Of a stretch of 64,000 bases of DNA, positions 44,806-55,669 are shown in pieces. The stretch covers positions 682,001-746,000 of the forward strand of contig NW_020167528.1 of the NCBI RefSeq assembly GCF_001641265.1. Direction: 5' to 3'. The notes under the pieces are model-generated. The model was not told the DNA's origin and searched no databases. It worked only from the letters and a program-made list of their open reading frames with translations. The translations under genes and the position numbers were made by a program. The DNA is from Pseudogymnoascus destructans. Taxonomy: Eukaryota > Ascomycota > Leotiomycetes > Thelebolales > Thelebolaceae. Positions within the stretch are counted from its first letter, which is position 1. Each line of letters opens with the position of its first letter.

Positions 44806-45905
44806 ATGCCTTTGTAAGTAATATATCCCTGAGATCTGTGTATTATTTATCGACAGGCTTGGACTGGGGCTGATGTGTAAGTAGACATCTATTAGGCAAG
44901 AAATCGTGGAATGTCTATAATGCCGATAACATCGAGAAAGTCAAGCGCGACGAGGCTATCGCGCAGGCACAAGAAGAGGCGGAGGAGCAGCGCATGCAAG
45001 AGGCCGATGCCGCACGCCGAATAGCCATCCTACGCGGCGAAACTCCGCCTCCACTAGAGATCGATGAAGCGCACGATGAGACCGAGCGAGAGCCACGGCA
45101 GCGTGGCCCAGCCAGGGAGAAGAGGAAGAGGAAGCGGGCTGGGGAGAATGACACGGATTTCGAGATGAGGGTGGCGAAGGAGCAGAAGATATCAGCGAGC
45201 GAGGATACACAGATTGTTTTGAGGAAGCCAACTACTGAGGTGCCCCTACTGGATGAGTCGGGGCACATCGATCTCTTCCCCTCGGAGCGCCCAAAAGCAA
45301 CCAAGGACGACACGAAGAAGGTCCAGGCGGAGAAGGAGCTAGCGAAGAGGAAGAAAGAGTATGCAGATAACTACACTGTCAAATTCTCTGATGCGGCTGG
45401 GTTCAAGAAGGGGTTAGAAAGCCCGTGGTATTCCTCTGGCAAGGCGGGCCTTGCTGTCGATGAGCCACTCGAGGTGCCTAGCAAGGATGTTTGGGGTAAT
45501 GAGGATCCGAGGAGGAAAGAGAGGGAGGCCACACGAATTGTCTCTAATGATCCGTTGGCTGCTATGAGGCAGGGCGCGGCGAAGGTTAGGCAGGTGGCGA
45601 AGGAGAGGAAACAGTGGCAGGAGGAGCGGGAGAAGGAGATGCTGGAGATGGAGAAGGTTAGCTCAAGGAGGAGGGCTCGCGACGACCCGGATGATGAACC
45701 TGAGGGGTTTTCTCTTGATAAATCCGAGGATAGGTCGAAAAGCAGACATGGCGACGATCGGAAGTCTAGTCATGGGGAGTCGAGGCGAAGGTCACATCGG
45801 GACAGGAGCCGAGATCGAGAGAGGAGTCGAGAAAGGCGGAGGCATAGACACAGACACAGGAGTAGTGATAGGGATAGAGACAGGGTTGATCGCCACCGCC
45901 ACTAA
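44806..45905 (+). CDS. LENG1-like splicing-associated protein (CIR N-terminal domain)
   Basis: Exon 1 is only 8 nt (44806-44813). A 71-bp intron (44814-44884) then leads to exon 2 (44885-45905), for 342 residues. This acceptor alone gives the conserved start MPLHLLGKKSWNVYNADNI; the later TAG at 44895 breaks the frame. The N-terminal block continues KVKRDEAIAQAQEE and RRIAILRGE, typical of the CIR-N/LENG1 family, whose members associate with spliceosomal proteins. The C-terminus (about 265-342) is rich in Arg, Ser, Asp and His (RDRSRDRERSRERR), like RS domains. Its nuclear role is inferred from these features. Confidence 0.85.
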
Positions 45906-46363
45906 TAAATAATCGAATGATGAAATAATCGAATGATGAATACATATACGATACCCCACTACACCAGCGTTGTTGAGTAAATAAATGGCTATACGCGCGC
46001 ACGGGTGTGGATTCACATTTTTAGTGTTGCGGTATAGTCCAGACTTGCGGACCTCACAGCGTCCAGCCACGGCCGGTTGCACCACGTGAATAGCAACCCT
46101 CAACGATACGCAACACAAGATGCAGGTATTAGAACATATAAGACATCTCGTTACGTTTGAAGAACATATAAAATTTCAAAGGGTATAAAAAATCCGCTAT
46201 AAAAAAAGGTGCGACTCCAGTTTCGAGTCCTGGACTCCGCTTCATGTACCCATTAAACGCTCGAAACGCCCCTTTTAACCTTGCTCCCACAAACATCTCC
46301 CAACAATACTCCCACAGAATTAATATAATCCTCATTCTCTCCCCTCTCCCCCCTCACCATCCA
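45906..46363. other. Convergent intergenic region
   Basis: Low-complexity and AT-rich. A T-arm-like hairpin near 46208 is not a tRNA gene (see rejected items). Confidence 0.5.
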
Positions 46364-49082
46364 CTACGCCCCCAAATTCTTCCTCAAACTCTCAAAATAC
46401 GCCCCCGCCCAAACCCCCATCACCTCTCCCTCCCCCACCTCCCTCCCCTTACACTTCCCAACAACACTACACAATATCCTCCCCAACAGCTCCTCCGTCA
46501 TCGGCAGCGCCCCCTCCGGCAGCTCCCTCGGATTCAAAAACTCATCCCCCTCGCTCAGCAGCTCCGCAGCCGTAGGTCGTTTATGCTGATCCCTCTCCAA
46601 ACACCTCTTCAAGAGACGAATCAGTGACCGCGGGAGCGGCACGCCGCCGAGGCCGCGCGCGGGGAACTCAATCGCGTAGCCCCAGTCAATGATAGCACGG
46701 CATCGGCTCAGCTGGTTGGAGATATGCGCGAATGGCTGGCGGCCATACGCCATCTGGTAGAGTATACACCCCAGACTCCAGATATCGCTCGGCTTGCCCA
46801 GTTTCATGACTCTCGGCCCGCTGCTATGCCCCCGCATAGCTCCCGGGGCCTTATTCTCAGGCAGCTCGCTAGAATCCATCAAGCTCTCCGGACTCATGTA
46901 ATTCGGCGTGCCGACCTGTGTGTCTCGGTGCACGTTTACGGTCTCGTCGGTCTGGATTGCATTCGCGATGCCGAAGTCGATGAGTTTTAGGAGGCCCTTG
47001 ACGAGCACGAAGTTGGCCGGCTTGAGGTCCGAGTGCACGATTTCGTGGGAGTGGACGGCGGCGATGCAGACGAGCATCTCGCGCCAGTAGTAGCGCGTGA
47101 AGGAGGGGTCGAAGACGGCGTTCTCGGTGTTGTAGCGCAGGCTGAGGATGCGGTTGAAGTCGAGCTCGCCCATCTCCATGAGCTGTGAAATGTGGGTTAG
47201 AAAAAATGTGCTTGTAAGGGGAGAGTAAGGGGGGACTTACCACACTCAGCATCTGCTTCTCGTCGTTCATCTCGTAGTCCAATATCGTTACTACACGATC
47301 ATTTCCTTCCAGCTTCTTCAATAGATCGATCTCGCCCTTGTAGCCTCTCACGGCATTCTCATCCGCATCCTCCAGACTGACGCGTTTTAAAGCATAGATC
47401 TTCCCATTCTCCGCCATCACCCTCCACACCTTACTACTTCCGCCCCGACCTAAAATCTCCAAGCGCGTATAACTCTTGCCATTAACTCTGATATTATTCC
47501 TCTTCTTAGATGAATGCGAGGTGGTCGCCGCGCCCGCCGTAGCAGTTGCCGTCTCCAAGAGCGACATCTTCGGCGGCGGCGGCGCAGGGCGGCGAGGGGT
47601 ATTCTGGGATCTTGCTGCTAGTGGCTGGCGTACTGGAGAGACGGTTCCACGCATGGCACTCAAATCCGTGCTTTGTGGGCGCAGCGGGACTTTGTCGATT
47701 TTATCAAGAAGCACTGATGGCGGCGCCTTATTGCGCTTAAAGGTAGGAGGTGCCTCATTTTCCTGGTCATGGCTCGATGGCATCTCCGGCCTAGGCGCAG
47801 GAAGCTTAAAGACAGGTTGTGCGGGCTGTGCGGGTGGTGCATTATCTGATGGGGGTGGCCTGGCTTGCTCAACAACCGGATCCGCTAAGCGATTGTATGC
47901 AGCCATCGGCGGCGAGGGACGGGCTTGTTTCAATGCTTCCCTGCCACTCATAGGGCTACCAGACGCAAAGTCTCTATATTGCGAAGCCGAATAAAACGAT
48001 GATTTCGGTGCCTCTGACTCCTGACTCAATGCCGCCTCTCCGCTCCCAACATCATGGTTTTCCGCAGCCTGATTCTCCGGCTCCTGGCTCTGGCGTTCCT
48101 GGCTCGAGAATGCGGATTCAGCACCCTCAGCATCCTGACCAGGACCCTGCTCCTCCTCACTCTGCCTCCTCTTCCCCCTTCGCGCTGGACCGCTCAAGAA
48201 ACTCCCAGCTTTTCCGAGACGCTTCACTCTCATCGAACTTTGCATTCCCATCTCCTCCCCATATCTCGTTCTGTTGGCAGCTGAATTCCCATATCTCGTC
48301 ACACTCCCTAGGTTAGTAGCATTATACGGCCTCGCAACCGTAGCCGGGTCCTCCATCTCCTCCGGTTTCAAAGCCGCTGTTCTAGCTCCCGATCCAGATC
48401 CAATACGATTTGACGCTTGTCCACTAGATCCAAACGACGACCCATGGTTCGAAGAAGCCGTGATTGGTATCCGTACAGTCCTTGGATATGGCGCCGGTGT
48501 ACTCAGATCCAGCGGGCTCCCCGGTCTCGACGGCACCTGCTCACTCGGCGCTCTCACAGAGTTCGACAAGCTTGTCGTCCGGCGAAGGGATGCTGAGCCG
48601 GGGGTGCCACTTAACCGGACTACTCGCCGGGGATATGGGCTGTGGGTGCGAGATACCATCGCCGGGGATGCGGTGCGCTCCCGGGCCATCTGATCGGCTG
48701 CTGGGGGCTCGGCGGTATATGTATGTCTCTGCGCAACCGCCGTTGAGCCAGATAGATTGTTTTCGTTCGTTGCAACAACTGGTGAACCAGAGCCAAGCAT
48801 CGAAGCTTCATCATTCAACAAGGCATTCGTGAGGGCGCTGAACTTCATCGGCACAGGCAAGTCGTCATCCGAACTATCATGGTCTGAATACCGGCGCGTC
48901 TTAGAAGTCGTTGGTAGTTCTGCTGCCGGATTCCCATTCGCCGTAACAGCAGCAGCCTCTCTCCGCACAAAAGTCGGTCTCGCAAGAGGAACTTGTCGCA
49001 AGGCCTGTCTCGACGAAGGTCGGCGCATCGGCTGATTGCCGAAGTGGCTTGAGCCCAGGGGTGTTGGGGACGCGGTTGCCAT
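46364..49082 (-). CDS. mps1: MPS1/TTK-type dual-specificity protein kinase
   Basis: Exons 47241-49082 and 46364-47182 on the minus strand (58-bp intron), 886 residues. The kinase acts in the spindle assembly checkpoint and spindle-pole/kinetochore function. The N-terminal 535 residues are Ser/Pro/Arg-rich and without a fold that I can name. The kinase domain starts YTRLEILGRGGSSKVWRV at 538, with glycine loop 544-552, catalytic Lys566, HSDLKPAN with Asp666, and DFG 683-685 in LKLIDFGIANAI. The activation segment has VGTPNYMSPES, as in MPS1 members. The intron lies inside the kinase domain, before MEMGELDF. Start ATG at 49082 is the first of the frame. Confidence 0.94.
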
Positions 49083-49584
49083 GTCGGGCGGGCTTTCGCG
49101 TCGTCGTTGGGGCGGGTATAGAGCTATATGGTAGATTCAATGCTGGGTTACGGCGTGTGAGCTCTCCTCTTCATGGCCGAAAGGGTTTGTCGCTATTTGG
49201 GTTAATGGAATTATAGGTTTGGGAGGGAGGACAAAATTATCGCGTGGAATTCGAGGTCCGCGACGGGGTGGTCGGGGGAGGTGATTGGCCAAGTTGATAC
49301 AGGGACTATTCTCCACTGTAAATACGATGACCGGGCAACGGACTCGTATCACGTGATATATAGATATAGAGTGGGGAGATACTACAACAGCGCGTTTCCA
49401 AACTTCATGATTGCTTTCGCTCATATTTTGGTGAAGCCACAGTCTTCATGAAAATGTTGATTCCTGTGGATAAATGCCATGTTTTCAGTCCCCCAGACGC
49501 CGTCATCCAGTCTCGTAATGCACCCGCTCAAACTCCCAGTAACTCTAATGCTACCGTCCTTCCATCATAAAGCCTCCGCGCTCC
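49083..49584. other. Intergenic between CSN4 and MPS1
   Basis: Both genes are on the minus strand; this is the CSN4 3' end and the MPS1 promoter. No gene seen. Confidence 0.6.
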
Positions 49585-50835
49585 TCATACCACCAGACTC
49601 TTCACAACAAACTCCTGCACCACAGTTAGCTCATCAGTATTTCCACGGGAGCAAATCTCGCATACCGGATGCTTCGCCTGCAACTGTCCCATAATCCCCT
49701 CCACCCCCTCCGCCAACCCCTCCACATTAAAATCCCACTGCCTCAGCACCCCCCCTCCCCCCTCCCGCGCCCCCTCAAACCAAATAACCTCCTCAATCTG
49801 ATCAATCCTCCCCCCCAATCTCCCCTGCTCAATCATCTTCGCCGTCATCTCCTCCGCCTTCTCCCCCCCAATCCCCAGCAGCTCTCCCAGCGGCCCAAAC
49901 CCAATATTCGCATACAGCCTACTGGCCGCCAAAAGATTATGCTCAAACATCGCCCTATCCAGCACCGTCAACCCATCACTCATCCGCGCAAGTTGGTGCT
50001 CCTGCAGCCCCTCCGCGAACTTCGCGATCTCGCCCGGCGCAATCACACGCTGCAGGTGCATGTTCTCCAAGATCGCAAACTCCTCCAACTGCGGCGCGCG
50101 CTCGTCGCTGTAGAGACGATTTAGGGCGCGCGAGCGGGCGGGGCCGGCGGGGGCGAGGACGGCGCATTTTAGTGCCATGGAGAGGGTGTGGAGTTGCTCG
50201 TCTTCGCCGATGGAGGGGTCGTGGCTGATGTCTTCGTAGCCTTTTGCTGCGGCGAGGAAGTCGCGGCGGGAGTCTTGGATGCGGGCTTGGGAGACTTGGA
50301 AGTGGATGAGCGAGGTTGGGTTGGTGACTTCGTGCATGATGTTTTTGAATTTGTTGAGGTAGGTTTCGGCGGAGGTGGGGTCGTCGCATTCGAGGTGCAG
50401 ACGCACGATGCGGATTAGCGTCGCTGCTTTGTCTTCCGAGCTGATCTTGCGCTGCGAGGAGTTGAGCGGGATAGCGGCGAGCATCTGGGCAGCGGAGTGG
50501 AAGTCATCGAGTGCTTCGTAGGTGTTTGCGAGGATCATGCGGAGCTCCGCGATCTGCTCTTCTTGGGAGGCTTGGTACTGTTCGATTTTGCCGAGCAGGG
50601 TGGTGCATATTTCGATTCGGTCGTTGAGGGCGAAGTCGGGGGTTTGCACGAGGAGGATGAGGCGCTGGCTGAGCTCGCGGATGGCTATGCTGCCGATGTT
50701 GGAGGTGAAGAGTTTGGTGATGATGGTGTCGACGGCTGAGGGGTCTGTTGGGCGGACATGTTTGGCGGAGTCTTCTTGCTGGTGGAGGAGCGTGTTGACC
50801 TCTTTTTCGACTTGGGAGGAGCTGGCGGATGCCAT
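49585..50835 (-). CDS. csn4: COP9 signalosome subunit 4 (PCI domain)
   Basis: Intronless, 416 residues. Part of the COP9 signalosome that removes Nedd8 from cullins; in fungi it controls development and light responses. The N-terminal helical repeats include LFTSNIGSIAIRELSQRLIL and LRMILANTYEALDDFHSAA. The PCI region spans about 200-370 (FAILENMHLQRVIAPGEIAKFAEGLQEHQLA and a C-terminal winged-helix part with MFEHNLLAASRLYANIGF). Length and order fit CSN4. The ATG at 50835 (CCATGG context) is preferred; the frame opens 6 bp earlier with GTG. Confidence 0.95.
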   Translation of the reverse strand: MASASSSQVEKEVNTLLHQQEDSAKHVRPTDPSAVDTIITKLFTSNIGSIAIRELSQRLILLVQTPDFALNDRIEICTTLLGKIEQYQASQEEQIAELRMILANTYEALDDFHSAAQMLAAIPLNSSQRKISSEDKAATLIRIVRLHLECDDPTSAETYLNKFKNIMHEVTNPTSLIHFQVSQARIQDSRRDFLAAAKGYEDISHDPSIGEDEQLHTLSMALKCAVLAPAGPARSRALNRLYSDERAPQLEEFAILENMHLQRVIAPGEIAKFAEGLQEHQLARMSDGLTVLDRAMFEHNLLAASRLYANIGFGPLGELLGIGGEKAEEMTAKMIEQGRLGGRIDQIEEVIWFEGAREGGGGVLRQWDFNVEGLAEGVEGIMGQLQAKHPVCEICSRGNTDELTVVQEFVVKSLVV

Positions 50836-51399
50836 GGTCACAATACTGTCTGGATCAGGTTATTTCGAGGCCCAGAGCGTTGTGGTTGTGAAGATAGCTT
50901 CCGGGATCCGTTGCGTGTAAGGCGTGAGGCTACCATGGATGGGGCTTGACAAGTGAGCACCCACATCAGCCCCCCATTCGGCAGTTGTCAGCCTTGCCTC
51001 CCTGAGCTGAGCTTTTGAAAAGGATCGCCACAAACTACACATGGAAATGAGCTTCTCGCATGGCTGTAAATATCATATTAGAGAGCAACTAGGTATCCTC
51101 AATTACTAATAAAACTGCCGAACCTCTCATAGGCATACACATGTCACATTTATAACTCTTCAGTCGTCTGCTTCAAAAATGCTGCCCACGGGGCGCGTTG
51201 GATTATAGCTAATTACTAAATAATATGATCTCTCGCTCTCCTAATCCAGAGAGCTCAATGTTAGTTGAGGATTGTCCAACCATTTCGCCAGTCCCCCCCT
51301 TCTATGTATAAACACCCGCTAAATCAAACCCAACCCAATTCCCTGTCGTGGCCAAAAAACCTGACCGAGAACCACAAATTCTCGCCGAAAAGCTAATGC
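50836..51399. other. Intergenic between F-box gene and CSN4
   Basis: CSN4 promoter and F-box 3' region; no gene seen. Confidence 0.55.
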
Positions 51400-52556
51400 T
51401 CAGCCACGAGTCAAATAGGTCCTCCTCGGATCCGGGCTCCGCCGGGTCGTCTTCTCCATATCCCTAATAACCTTCACAACCTGCTCTCTCGTTCCCTTAA
51501 TCGCCCAAGGCTTCGAGCGCGCCATGCCCGAGTGCTCGAAGTCGACGTACTTGAGGCTCGGGTGCGCGCCATCGACCAGCTCCTGGATCATCAGCGTGCT
51601 CAGGAAGACGCCGTTGTTGGCGATGACGGTCTCGAGGTGCTTCAGCTTGCGCAGCTGGTCGATGATGTAGATGTTGTAGATGGGACGGAGCTCTTGGGAG
51701 TTCCAGGACCAGGATTTGGGGAGGTCGGAGACGTAGATGGTGTCTGTCCAGGCGGAGGGGGGGGAGTTGTCGTCGACGATGAGGAAGTCCTCGGCGAGTT
51801 GGATGCGGGAGATGTTGATGGTGCTGTAGATGTTAGTCTCTTGCTCGAGTTTGTTCTCTGGATGGTGTCGACTTACTTGAGGTACTGGCATGATTGAATG
51901 GCGTGGCATAATCCACCGAGTGGGATATCACGAGAGAGTGCCCAGGCCTCGAGGAAGGGGTTCGGCTGTGGATGTTTCCTGTGTGTCATCCGCCTCCTCG
52001 TCGGCCTACTCTCCGGCACATGCAGCCTCGATCTTCCCTGATAAAGATCATGGTTCCTAAACTTCCACTCCCTCCACCCCGCCTCCGGCTGTCTCTCAAA
52101 CTGCGCAACCTGCGCAAACCCGCTGGCATCCAGCACCCTCACCCTATCACCATAGTGTTTCTGGTGGCTGACCGTATACGCGAACTGCGCAAAGCGGTAG
52201 GTCGATGCGAACAGAGGGGTGTGGTACATCAAGTTCGCCGCAGCCTCCGTCAAAGCCGAGTGCACCAGCATGACATCGCGCAGCTCCTTCTGCTCAAAGT
52301 CCTTGAATATAACACCCAAGACCTCGGTCGGGAGGCTAAGCAGCGTCGGCTTCGGTCCCTGCATCCTCCTCCGCGAGCGGACGGACGACGCAACTGACCT
52401 CACCGACGTCGAAGACGGCCTGCGCTTCTGCCTAACAACCACGTTGACGCCCTCTACCCGAGCACGCCGAGCTGACATGTTCATCTCCGGCGTTATGAGG
52501 GATCTGATGTTCTGTCTCTTTCCCAGCGCTCCTCCATCTCCGCCTAAGCCGCCCAT
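51400..52556 (-). CDS. F-box protein
   Basis: Exons 51877-52556 and 51400-51823 (53-bp intron), 367 residues from the ATG at 52556. The F-box-like motif (about 75-120) reads LLSLPTEVLGVIFKDFEQKELRDVMLVHSAL in pieces, so it probably binds Skp1 in an SCF ubiquitin ligase. A leucine-rich C-terminal part (TIYVSDLPKSWSW, RKLKHLETVIANNGVFLS) may recognise targets. The start is uncertain: the frame is open and protein-like up to about 52750, with a CAG acceptor near 52757, so an upstream first exon is possible. ATGs at 52484 and 52478 are alternatives. Confidence 0.75.
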
Positions 52557-53059
52557 GGGCGGACCGACGAGGCCGCGCGGTCGTGCGGGCCCGTTGCCGT
52601 CGACCTGTGCGAGAACGGAGGCATGGGCGCGGAACTTGAGGTTTATGGACGAGGCTCCGTAGGGCGACGAGGCTGAGAAGACATGGCGCGGCCCGAAGGC
52701 GAGAGCGTTGGAACGCTGCGATACCTGGAACGAGTCGTAATCTCTTCGGCCCCTGGCAATCAAAAATGTCAATATTCGAATCCTGTTTTGAATATTTGTG
52801 GAGGAAGGGGGGTGAAGTGTTGGGGAGGGGGGACGAACATTTGAGGATTGAGAATGAGGGATCGACGCGAGTTGGTGGTGATATGATGATGCTAGTCTTT
52901 CCCGTTGTGGAATCGTCAGGGCAATCGGGATTGGGACTATGTATGGTAAGAACGACCCAAGGTCACGAGCACACACAGGACAGTTCAAAGGCTGGATGTC
53001 AAGAGTTTGTAACAACAGTTTTCACTATTTGGGACAGACTCCTTTTAAGTAGCGATGAG
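52557..53059. other. F-box promoter or upstream exon region
   Basis: Open on the minus strand without ATG; may contain an unrecognised first exon. Confidence 0.35.
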
Positions 53060-53195
53060 AGATGTGAAGTGAAGTGAAGTGATGTGAAGTGATGTGAAGT
53101 GAAGTGAAGTGATGTGAAGTGAAGTGATGTGATGTGATGTGATGTGATGTGCGGTGAAGTGATGTGCTGTGATGTGATGTGATGTGATATAGGTC
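53060..53195. repeat. Pentanucleotide array (GAAGT/GATGT)
   Basis: More than twenty 5-bp units mixing GAAGT and GATGT, with later GATGT-only blocks. Confidence 0.95.
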
Positions 53196-53576
53196 TACTT
53201 TCTATGTTCTAGCAGTGAAGCTGCGAGGGGAGAAAGGATGGTGCAGACGGGGTTATTATAGGAGCAGAGAAGCAGAGAGACAAAAAGGTGGTGTATGCCG
53301 TATGGTACATACGGGGGTATGTATTCATACGTACACCATACAGGAGTGTAGAGTTATTGCGAGTATATGAATACATAGTACCATATATATGTGATGCACC
53401 CATACACGCACCATCACGAGTGCCCAGACTCGTTAAATGATGCTATGGATGTTGTATGGATTCTCTATGGTGGAAATCTCACCGCAACTCCACCCACTGG
53501 ATTGCTTTTGGAAGGGGCTGTGCTACACGCCTCCTCGTAATAACGCGCCAAGCAGCGAGTGAGTCAACCGCCGATA

Positions 53577-53705
53577 AATGGCGGATACACCGTTACAAAG
53601 AGGAGAAGGGGGAAGTAGTGTTGGCTGTACGTTGCCTTGTGGCGGATACACGTTACAAAGAGGAGAAGGGGGAAGTAGTGTTGGCTGGTACGTTGCCTTG
53701 TCGCG
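53577..53705. repeat. Direct duplication of about 61 bp
   Basis: Two adjacent copies of a unit that begins GGCGGATACAC and ends ACGTTGCCTTGT, differing at one or two bases. Confidence 0.9.
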
Positions 53706-53768
53706 TGACACAATAATGAACACACAACATCGCATAATAAATGTGTGTGGGATCCAGGCCCTGGTACA

Positions 53769-53868
53769 GATATGATGAACTGATAGTTCATCATATCAGT
53801 CCATCATATCAGTCCATCATATCAGTCCATCATATCAGTCCATCATATCAGTCCATCATATCAGTCCA
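53769..53868. repeat. Perfect inverted repeat followed by six 13-bp units
   Basis: GATATGATGAACT (53769-53781) is mirrored by its complement at 53785-53797. From 53791, the unit TCATATCAGTCCA repeats six times without visible change. Confidence 0.92.
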
Positions 53869-53932
53869 TCATATGATGAAAAGTGACGGTATGTCAATAT
53901 CTCATCGAACAGCAGGGTTACTGCATGCCACC

Positions 53933-54190
53933 TTACTATCCCATCTTACTATCCCATCTTACTATCCCATCTTACTATCCCATCTTACTATCCCATCTTA
54001 CTATCCCATCTTACTATCCCATCTTACTATCCCATCTTACTATCCCATCTTACTGCCCCATCCTACTGCATCCCATACTGCATCCCATACTGCCCCATCC
54101 TACTGCATCCCATACTGCATCCCATACTGCATCCCATCCTGCATCCCATACTGCATCCCATCCCATCTCTTACTTCCCATCTCTTACTCC
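53933..54190. repeat. 13-bp minisatellite passing into a 12-bp array
   Basis: About nine copies of TTACTATCCCATC (53933 to about 54050), then copies of ACTGCATCCCAT-type units and variants to about 54190. Confidence 0.92.
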
Positions 54191-55669
54191 ATCCCATCTC
54201 ACCTCCTTTCCTCCTTTCCTCACCCATCGTCCCCGCAATGTCTCAACCCCCTTCTTCATCTGGTCTTTACTCCTCCATAGTACCCACCACCCATTTCCCT
54301 GGGAGACTCAGGGGACGCAAAGCACCCACACGCTGACAAGATGCCCTACGCTTGCAAGGTCCTTCGGCTGTCGCCTCCGCTGTGGCGCTCTCTACTGCGG
54401 ACTATAACATTAACAATTTCCGAACAAACTCGTGGGACCTTTGAAAAAAACTAGGATTATTTTTCCAGACCTTGCCAAGTACACGGGTGAGCTGACCCTC
54501 AGGCGTTGGCTCAGCTGATCTGGGAAATGCTCCACTTTTATGACTAAACCCTGCCACGTTGGCCAGCTAAGCTCGCGTAGCAACACATGATATGGTCAGG
54601 TAGGGCGACAAACGGAAAACGGTTTTATAGCCCCCCCCACTCACAAAACTTATGAACATAACCCCCGTATATACTTAAGCTAATGCATTACTAATGCATT
54701 AAGATCGAAACAACCACAGTTATTTCAAGCGATGTTTTAGTAACAAAGCAACCCGGGTAATGAAGGTAAACTATACAACAGATTTACCAGAATACCCCGA
54801 AACATCTGAAAATGGGGTCGCCTATATCATCAATACTTCGTTAATGACACCAGAAACAGTGTATGCTATGTGTAATAATGTGTGTTCATTGTTAATGTGT
54901 TATTAATGCATTATTAATGCATTATAGGTCTAATATTGCCATAAACAACTTCAGCCACTAAAGCCAACCCATTGTAGCACCCTTAACAATGCTTATTGTA
55001 AAAGGATGACTTATATTTGCATAGGTATAAAACATTGTGAATATCTTCATCTACAGTTACAGGAAATGCACCATATAAGGCTATATGACGACAATTGGAA
55101 AAAGATTATTCAGCTCTAGCAAGAAAATATCACTAAGTCTATTCAAAAACAAGCAAATAGCTATGAATACATTGTTAATGTATTAGTAAAGTATTAACAA
55201 CATTTAGTTTCATTCTTTCTATCCTCCACCTGTTTATAAGCAGGATAGCATGTTAGAACCAAGAAGGTTCATGTAGCCTTTAACTTGTCACCTTAGAAAA
55301 TGTAAGTAAAGCCCTAAATTTTATACGAATACATTGTTAATATATTAGATGATTTTAAACATGCACTAATATTCTATTTAGTGTCAGCACTCTATACTAG
55401 CAAACTATCACTTCTTCTAACCTATTCCTATGCTATTACTATGTGAAAAGACTTGGGAATATCTAAGGTGAATATGTAGAAATGAGAGATGAAAACCTCT
55501 AAGTCCTTCTATTAATTAGGCGACTACCTAGCAACCCTATACAGTATCTATTTAAGGCTTCTGGCCTAAAGACCTCCATCCTTCCTTATGTAAGGGTGTA
55601 ATAGGATAGCATGCTAAGGCCTAGGTAATACCAACAATATAGTATGGCGGTAATTAGTATGGTGGAGGA
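54191..55669. other. AT-rich region with repeated palindromes, no gene
   Basis: No coding signal. The palindrome TAATGCATTA occurs at 54681, 54692, 54904 and 54915, and longer related phrases (ACATTGTTAATGTATTA type) recur near 55170 and 55330. It may be a decayed mobile element. Confidence 0.5.

Noticed and set aside
44857..44876. 20-nt microexon in the LENG1-like gene
   Set aside because: It would need a 19-bp intron, too short for splicing; a single 71-bp intron gives the conserved protein start.
46195..46260. tRNA-like T-arm (TTTCGAGTCCTGG) on the plus strand
   Set aside because: No A box, D arm or anticodon arm at the right distance and no acceptor pairing, so no tRNA is called.
46364..50400. 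Long frames on the plus strand opposite MPS1 and CSN4
   Set aside because: They mirror the codon bias of the genes on the minus strand and have no domains of their own.
52557..53015. F-box protein starting at 53015
   Set aside because: That codon is TTG and the first 85 codons look like leader sequence; the start was placed at the first ATG with a note on uncertainty.
53060..54190. CRISPR-like regular repeats
   Set aside because: Repeats are directly tandem without spacers; they are micro- and minisatellites in a eukaryotic genome.
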